In this document: positions 57,329 to 64,000 of the stretch, piece after piece
Layout of the letters: each line of letters starts with the position of its first letter
Numbering within the stretch: position 1 is the stretch's first letter
DNA from: Crossaster papposus
Lineage: Eukaryota > Echinodermata > Asteroidea > Velatida > Solasteridae
Assembly: GCA_037893245.1 (NCBI GenBank)
Contig: JBAIAA010000444.1
Coordinates: forward strand, 501,501-565,500
DNA length: 64,000 nucleotides
Reading direction: 5' to 3'
The notes under the pieces: model-generated
Told to the model about the DNA's origin: nothing
The model's database searches: none
Seen by the model: only the letters and a program-made list of their open reading frames with translations
Translations under genes and position numbers: made by a program

Positions 57329-58664
57329 ATTTCCTCAGCCCATATTTAAAGTCTTAAGTAATTATATAGGCGAACTTGACTGAGCTTTAGCACATCTGTA
57401 TTTGTGTGGATTGGAATTAAATAATTAATATTCTTGAGTTGTGTTGAATATTTGCCTGAAGAGTGAATTTCTTTTAGTGTCATAATTGTCCTAAGTAAAA
57501 TAGAGACTGTTTAGTACTGCACGTTATACTTCTTCACTGGGTCATATACTGTGACTACGAACCAGAGCCTGAGATCGAGAAATACTAAACCGGTGAGGCG
57601 GAACTCCGGGGGTTTAGTGCCTATAAATTGTCCGCCTGGTGGCAGCGCTATCTTGGACCGTGTAATTAAGATTGGACTGTTTTCCCGAAACGCGTAGGCT
57701 TATCAAATTATTATTTAGCCAACGGGGTCGGGACAAAGTCAAGTCCAATTGGAAAATAAATAACAGTCGTTCGTTGTTTGTTTTTTTCTCCCTCTAAAAT
57801 TTTTACTTTTCCGCCACACAAGCATCAAACAATATCTTACAAACGGTTGATTGCGTAGAGAATGTAGGCCTAATGAACATTTTCTTTTAAACTTCTTCAT
57901 AATCAACTGAACCTATTCAATCTCAACATAATAGCTGTCACGATAAATCCTGTTACGCGCCTGTAGACGCATGTACATATTTATATACAATGTAACTTGT
58001 AGCGAATCAGCACTCTCTAAAGTCCCGCGCACGAAAAGGTGTTGTGAAATACTGTAATTTATACGGTGCTGACCTGCATTCGCGAAACGCAGTGTTCGTG
58101 TTATGTAATATTACGTAAACAAGAAACAGGCCATGGTTATTGTCGTGTTCGTAAATCCTTTGTTACTGGTACTTGTCTGTATATTACATGTACGTTGTGG
58201 ATGGACTTAAGGAGGGTCAGTTTGTTTTGTTTGAGCCGTGATAGAGTGAGCATGACAGTGCGAGAGTGAACCGGCCGACAGCATACGACCTAGGGGTATG
58301 GCCTGGTGTGACAGGCCCGTGGCCGATTCCTTAAAATTCAGTTAAGGATCGAGCCCTTCGTCCAGTTTGGCAATATTCAGTGCCAAAACCCAACATCTAT
58401 CATGTCGTCATGTCAGAATTGTCGGTGTACATGTATAAGATGTGTTTTGTCTTCGGATTAGACCTAATAATCGAACTGGAAAGTGGCACAACATCGACTT
58501 TGGGTAACTTCATATCTCTGGACTGACAAAACCAAATCAGATGAATCATTTGAAAGCAATTTTCATAACTTTATGATTAAAGAGATGCGTTCCACTTACA
58601 CTGTGGTGGAACATGAGCAACTGGAATCACGAATGGTTTGTTTTTAGAGTCACAATTCTAAATA

Positions 58665-61356
58665 GAATAAAATCAAACGCATTAATAAATCTCAGTCAAA
58701 CCTTAGCATCCCCATTCTGAAAAAGAATGATGTTAACTTAATTTCTGACCAAAAAAAAGCTGACTATCTTGCTGATAGTTTCGCAAATATCTCTAGCGAT
58801 ACAAAATATAATGATGATTTCAAGAAAATTAAAGAAGATACGGAAAAAGACATATCTGTTAATAATAACAATGATAATACTATCAATGAACCATTCACTA
58901 CAGCTGAACTCAATAAGACCATTAATAAGAGTAAATATACTACACATGAGAAGGATAATACCAGCAACAATATTATCAAAAAGTTTCCTGTAAAAATCCG
59001 CAACTATCTGCTCATAATTTTTAATTTGGTTTTCCGCACAGTGTCGTAGTTGGAAAGTACTCTTACAGTGTTCGTAGATATTGAAAAAGCATACGACATG
59101 CTCTGGCGGAAAGATATTATCATTAACTTCAAGCTTTAGGTATTTATGGCAGAATCACTCTATGGATTGATAACTTTCTTAAAAATAGGAGAATTCAAGT
59201 TAATGTTAACGGTACTCTCTCTGATCCACGAGAACTTCAAAATGGTGTTCCTCAAGGAAGTGTTATCAGCCCTATTCCTATTAACATTGCTGTAAATGAT
59301 TTACCCAATAATATCTTTGGCGCTAAGATATCCCAATTTGCAGATAACATTGCTATCTGGAAATCACATAGAAATCTTAAAATCCTTGAAAAGAAAACCC
59401 AATATAACCTTAAAGATGGACTACAACGAAAACTCGCACATTAAATTTATTATCGGACCTTGTTTATGTTGTGTTCAGGTAACACTTTATTGTTACGGTC
59501 ATGTTTTTCTCTAAATAATTTTGTTGCAATTTGACCGAAAAAATTAGACCTCGATTCTTCGATTTTGAAATTTCCCGCCCTGTACTGGTTCCCGGCAAAG
59601 ATCCACTGAAAACCACAATGAAATCCACGATATAGTACCAGCGGACTTGTAAACCAGCGAAAAGTGATGACGTACTACCCATGAGCAACCGAGAGTAAAC
59701 AAAAGACGCCATGTTATTCCGTGTGTATTATGTATGCGTATGCACGCACACGATCGACCCGAGTAAATCGTCATGGGTAGTACCTACGTCACACACAAAG
59801 TATGAATTATTCATGAGTTAAGGGCTTTTGCTGAAACTGAGTTTTTCTGGGTCGTAGAACGCCGATCAATTGTTTGTTTTTTGCATGAAGGAACAAGTTT
59901 TATTGAATACTAATGATATATTAGTAATCATTATACATTTCTCGAACAAAAACAGCAACACAGCCTTTATCATTATTCCGTTGTAGTCCATCTTTAAGGC
60001 TATTTAAAGCTGGTGTGACAAGTGGGGTTTTAAAATATCTGCCTCTAAAACAGTTGCGGTTCTATTTTCTAACAAACCTAATATTAACATGAAACTTGAC
60101 ATTAACAAGGTAAATATTAATTTAAGTAAAACTGCCGAATTCTATTGCGGTTCTATTTTCTAACAAACCTAATATTAACATGAAACTTGACATTAACAAG
60201 GTAAATATTAATTTAAGTAAAACTGCCGAATTCCTAGGAATTATCTTTGACCACAAACTTACGTGGAGATGCAAATCTAAACTTAACATCCTTAGATGTA
60301 TTAGTGGTAAACCATACACATGTATGTTTAGTGATTGTTTAAGTGCTCTCCAAGCCATCTCAGATCCCATTTCAAATAATAAATTAGTCTGTGGTATTCG
60401 TCATACTTTACTGAATAATCAATATCAAGCCAATATGGTCATCTTTGAATGGGCGCAGGACACTGTGGAATTAAAGGGAATGAGGAAGCAGACAGGCAAA
60501 AAAAATATGGCTACTCGTAAAAATATAAATGAAGTCAATATCCGCTCTGTCAGACACGGAAATAAAACATACACTTAAACTTGAACTTGAAGGAAAATGG
60601 CAAAAATCTGGGACAGATATTAAATCTTCTAACCTTAAAATGGTATATAAAAAAAGGCCAAGCTATATTTCAAGTCTTGGGACCTTCCACGATGGAAAGA
60701 AGTCATTCTTCACAGACTGACTTGGAGTTTTCAGAAACTTAAATGGCTTTCTCTATAAGATGGGGAAACATCCAGATGGAAAATGTGACACCTGTAACCG
60801 GTATGACGACGTCGGGCACTTTCTCATTGAGTGCAAAAAATACCAAAAACAAAGGGACAATCTACAAAAAAAACTTTAGACTTTCAAATGCTCAAATGAC
60901 CATAGAGAAATTATTAGGAGAAAATCTGAATGTGCATGAAATAATTAATTTCATCAAAAAATGTAATATATAAATTTACAGCTCCCTATATTTTCCTTTC
61001 TTTCATACCGGTACATACTTTCTGTTTTTCCTTTTGATCTCAGGTATTGTTTGAGTTATTTCCTATCTATTGGGGGGTAGGTAGTGATTCACCAGACATC
61101 TTTGCAACTTATCTGGTCTTCCCCCTGGGGGTGTTGCGGACTCTGCAATTCACCCGGACACTTAAATTGCTGGCCCTGCAGGGTATTCTTCAAAAGTTGC
61201 ACTGTGCTTGGTGAATCACAGCCTCCTTCCAGCTTGTATACATTGCATCCGTTTGAATAAGTTGTTTCCGTTCGTTCTCTACCAGGCTCTGTTTGTATTT
61301 CTTTGTTGATGGCACAACGGGCACGTAGTATGCTAGAAGTGCCAACCTAACCTACA
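58665..61356 (+). mobile_element. LINE with RT and RNase H, copy 2 (in duplication copy 2)
   Basis: Exact counterpart of 53763-56454 through the 4902-bp duplication. No sequence difference was seen within this element. It includes the same nested MITE and the same internal 89-bp repeat. Confidence 0.8.
59414..59993. mobile_element. MITE, 580 bp, TTAA target duplication, in duplication copy 2
   Basis: Counterpart of 54512-55091 by duplication, not an independent insertion, since the host LINE positions are identical. Confidence 0.85.
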
Positions 61357-61358
61357 GT

Positions 61359-64000
61359 AGTAGTAGGGGCCATTGCCCGACACGGGCATTCATCGTCAAA
61401 TTCCTCTCTTGAAGTAGCTGCGAGCTCTCCTTTCAAGCTCCTTCAGCCTCCGTTCAGCGTCGTAGTCAGTACAGGCTTTACTCGTGTAGGCTCTCCAGGT
61501 TGTTCGATCTGATGCCAAGTTACGCCAGGTGGTAAGGGAGGACGTCCTCTTTAGTGTCCTTCTGAAAACGTCCTTGTAACGCAGAAGGGGACGTCCTGCT
61601 CACCTAGTACCCTCCTCAAGCTCACTGAAAAAGAGGGCTTTCACTGGTCTCTTGTTGTTCATTCTGTGGATGTGTCCGATCCATCGCAGGTGGCATCGCA
61701 TCCATAATATCTCAATGTCATCGACCTTTGCCATCGTCAAGATGTCATCGTTTGGAACAAAATCATTCCATCTGATCCGGAAAATTTGGCGAAGGTGACG
61801 AAGTTGGACTGTTCTCAAGGTGCGGAGTTGGTGCTGGTACAGTGTCCATGTTTCGCAACCGTACATTAAGATGGGGATGATACATTGTTGGTACACCTTC
61901 ACTTTCGTCTCATTTGTGAGGTCATGACTGTCAAACACCCGTTCTCTCAGGCGCCCAAAGGCACAGGAAGCAGCCTGGATCCTGCTCTTGAGTTCGTAAT
62001 TCATCTGGCAGTCGGCAGATAGATGGCTCCCTAGGTATTTGAAGTGGTCAACGTTTTTGAGTGGCCGACCATCAATCTCAAAGGTGACGTCTGGACCAGT
62101 ACACATAGTCACAGTCTTGTCTTTGTTGATGCGTAGACCCATCTGAGATGCTTTGGCATTGTAAAGCGTAAGCAGATGTTGTAAATCACCCGGGTTGTCA
62201 CAAAAGATTGCAATGTCGTCAGCATATTGTGCTTCCCGAAATAGGGCTCGTTGGGTCTTGGATGCTGCTTTCAGTCGCCTGAGGTCAAACAAATCACCGT
62301 CGAACCTGAAGCGGACCTTTATGCTGCATTTGGATTCTAGGTCAGTGAAGGAGAGGTACAGCAGGACTGCCGCAAACAAACCAAACAGTGCCGGTGCCAA
62401 TTTGCATCCTTGTTTGACTCCGGTTTCGTACCTTACAGGCTCAGTTAGCTCACCATCCACAATAAGCCTGGCAAACACATCAGTGTGAAAAGCTTCGATC
62501 ATTTTGACAAACTTTTGCGGGCATCCGGCTTTGGAGAGTACCTGATACAGAAGTCGCCTGTTGACGCTGTCAAATGCTTTGGCAAAATCTACAAAGGCGA
62601 TATACATATATCGTCTCTGCTCTCTGCTTTTCTCCATCAGTTGACGTAGAGTGAAAATTCCATCGATGGTGCTTCTGTCAGCTCTGTATCCTGACTGAGA
62701 TTGTGGATATATGGGTTCCAGGAACTTTTGAAGGCGTTGAAGCAAAATATCGGCAAAACATTTACCAACCACGCTCAGGAGAGAGATACCTCTGTAGTTG
62801 CCACACAAAGACTTAGCTCCTTTCTTATAGAGGATCGACATGTTTGCATTCTTGAGGTCAGCAGGGATGTTCTCATGCAGCCACATGTCATTGAAGATTT
62901 TGTGTAGGTGCCTAATCATGACATCTCCTCCATTTGTTAGTGTTTCAGGTGGTATGCCATCCGGTCCAAGGCTTCTGTTACACTTCGTCCTCTTGATTGA
63001 CTCCTTTACCTCAGCCAATGTTGGTTCCATTCCTAGGTCGTGATTGACTGGTTGCTGTTCAAAATCATCCAGGACCTGAATGTTGGCTATTACAGGTTGG
63101 TTTAGAAGTGTAGAAAAATGTTCCATCCATCTGGCTTTGATGTCTCCAGGAGAGGTCAGAAGCTGGCCATCACTAGTCATGATGGAATGAGAACTGCGAG
63201 ATCTAGGACCATATATCATGTTGAGCGATTTGTAGAATTCACGATAGTTTTTCTTCTGTGCAAACTTCTCAACTTCGTCTGCTCTGTCTTGGAACCATTT
63301 ATTTTTCAGGTCACGGATTCGACTTCGCAGTTCAGATCTGTTGAGTTGTCTGTCTACAATCAGCTTGCGAATGTGATGATCCTGAGAATCAAACCAGTCG
63401 TTCTTAACTACCCTCCTTCTGCCGAGAACTGTTTTGGATGCGTCTTGAAGGATCTGTTTGGTCTGTTCCCATGTTTTAACTTCGTCTGTTAGATTGACAT
63501 TCAAAAATGCCTGTAGCTCAGTACACTTTTGAAGGTTCATCGCTGTGTCGTATTTTCTGGGTGGGTGAGTTGAAAGTGGAGGTCGCATGAAGACAAACCT
63601 GCACTTTGCGATGAGCAACCTGTGATCGGTGAAGCAGTTTGCGCTCCGAAGAACGCGAGTGACGTGGATGTCATTGAGTGCATCGGCATTCACAAGGATG
63701 TGATCTATCTGATGCCATTGCTTGGATCTCATGTGCTGCCATGTTGTCTTGAACTTGTTCTTCAATCTGAACAGTGATCCAGTTACTGTCAGTTTCAGTC
63801 GTGTACACATTTCCAGCAGCAGCAGACCGTTAGAGTTCATCTTTCCTACACCATGCCTGCCGAGAACACCAGGCCAAACTTCATGTTCTTTTCCGACACG
63901 TGCGTTAAAGTCTCCCATCACTATCATTTTTCCTTTTGTCTTGGAGATGATGCGACTTAGTTCTTCATAAAAGGCTTCCTTTTCATCGTCCGGTCTCTGC
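61359..64000 (-). mobile_element. RTE-like LINE, longer copy, runs out of the window
   Basis: The element extends from a (CTA)n 3' tail at 61359 to beyond 64000. The EN domain at the right edge is still open in frame upstream of the first ATG at 63927, so the 5' end lies outside. One polyprotein-like ORF with EN then RT, no RNase H and a short 3' UTR ending in a trinucleotide repeat, suits the RTE/BovB-type group. That clade name is inference. Confidence 0.82.
61600..64000 (-). CDS. LINE ORF2: endonuclease C-terminal part and reverse transcriptase
   Basis: This open frame covers at least 799 codons, from the window edge to a TGA at 61600-61602. Endonuclease (APE-type) signatures are MGDFNARVG, QIDHILVNAD and FTDHRLLIAKC. 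RT signatures are GPDGIPPETL, NYRGISLLSVVGKCFADILL, QSGYRADRSTIDGIF, FVDFAKAFDSVNRRLLY, GVKQGCKLAPALF and YADDIAIF (residues about 568-575 counted from the ATG at 63927). The end YGCETWTL...IRWNDFVPND is typical of RTE-like elements. The TGA replaces CGA of duplication copy 1, shortening the protein by about 68 residues. Until that mutation this LINE had an intact visible frame, implying recent activity. Confidence 0.88.
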   Translation of the reverse strand, partial: QRPDDEKEAFYEELSRIISKTKGKMIVMGDFNARVGKEHEVWPGVLGRHGVGKMNSNGLLLLEMCTRLKLTVTGSLFRLKNKFKTTWQHMRSKQWHQIDHILVNADALNDIHVTRVLRSANCFTDHRLLIAKCRFVFMRPPLSTHPPRKYDTAMNLQKCTELQAFLNVNLTDEVKTWEQTKQILQDASKTVLGRRRVVKNDWFDSQDHHIRKLIVDRQLNRSELRSRIRDLKNKWFQDRADEVEKFAQKKNYREFYKSLNMIYGPRSRSSHSIMTSDGQLLTSPGDIKARWMEHFSTLLNQPVIANIQVLDDFEQQPVNHDLGMEPTLAEVKESIKRTKCNRSLGPDGIPPETLTNGGDVMIRHLHKIFNDMWLHENIPADLKNANMSILYKKGAKSLCGNYRGISLLSVVGKCFADILLQRLQKFLEPIYPQSQSGYRADRSTIDGIFTLRQLMEKSREQRRYMYIAFVDFAKAFDSVNRRLLYQVLSKAGCPQKFVKMIEAFHTDVFARLIVDGELTEPVRYETGVKQGCKLAPALFGLFAAVLLYLSFTDLESKCSIKVRFRFDGDLFDLRRLKAASKTQRALFREAQYADDIAIFCDNPGDLQHLLTLYNAKASQMGLRINKDKTVTMCTGPDVTFEIDGRPLKNVDHFKYLGSHLSADCQMNYELKSRIQAASCAFGRLRERVFDSHDLTNETKVKVYQQCIIPILMYGCETWTLYQHQLRTLRTVQLRHLRQIFRIRWNDFVPNDDILTMAKVDDIEILWMRCHLRWIGHIHRMNNKRPVKALFFSELEEGTR

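Larger units (their letters stand above)
57329..62230. repeat. 4902-bp tandem duplication, copy 2
   Basis: Same order as copy 1 at an offset of 4902. Differences are G at 58325 (A in copy 1), T at 61597 (C) and A at 61602 (G), all in CpG contexts. After 62230 the RTE-like LINE continues uninterrupted, so copy 2 holds the original right junction and copy 1 the original left junction. Confidence 0.92.

Overview
This window is eukaryotic DNA. Its genes are split by introns with GT/AG borders, non-LTR and LTR retroelements and MITEs are abundant, and there are tRNA-derived SINE heads. The one host gene family present is an adhesion G-protein-coupled receptor whose long extracellular arm combines an SRCR domain with seven HYR or HYR-like domains, an HRM-like segment, GAIN/GPS and 7TM. 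That architecture, the L2-type LINE and the frequent TAGGCCTA-type words suggest a marine invertebrate deuterostome, most likely an echinoderm. This taxonomic call is inference only.

Layout. Bases 1-3021 hold the last six exons (TM1 to C-terminus) of receptor copy A, whose 5' part lies left of the window. Its downstream flank runs to about 5.35 kb. Then come a tRNA-like SINE between inverted repeats, a GC-rich Ty3/Gypsy fossil carrying a nested MITE, a LINE, another SINE and a foldback element. From 13.7 to 26.9 kb there is no recognisable host gene. That stretch holds a LINE scrap, a decaying minisatellite, a MITE with a 9-bp target duplication, a 2.2-kb complex of two minisatellites and a young L2/CR1-type LINE. 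A LINE encoding RT and RNase H (27.1-29.3 kb) and an orphan third copy of the receptor's downstream flank (29.4-31.0 kb) precede receptor copy B.

Receptor copy B (31430-44495) can be read completely as 21 exons totalling 4452 nt (1483 residues plus stop), with every splice phase consistent. Copies A and B belong to one tandem duplication. Homology resumes downstream (9.7-13.7 kb against 47.3-53.8 kb), so insertions present in only one paralogous flank can be dated as younger than the duplication. Examples are a foldback element in A, and a hAT-like MITE and a 2.3-kb solo LTR in B.

The right end (52427-62230) is a 4902-bp unit present twice in direct tandem. I found only three differences between the copies, and all three are CpG transitions. 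The unit starts inside the solo LTR and ends at the YADD motif of an RTE-like LINE on the minus strand. That LINE continues out of the window at 64000.

The most unusual observations are: (i) a 134-bp module made of splice acceptor plus TM5-coding exon start, tandemly repeated inside an intron with different copy numbers in the two paralogs; (ii) the SRCR-HYR-HRM-GAIN receptor architecture built from symmetrical phase 1-1 exons; (iii) the almost invariant 4.9-kb duplication; (iv) a 27-bp minisatellite open on both strands next to a higher-order satellite of GGGG/CCCC mini-hairpins; and (v) an orphan third copy of the gene's 3' flank.
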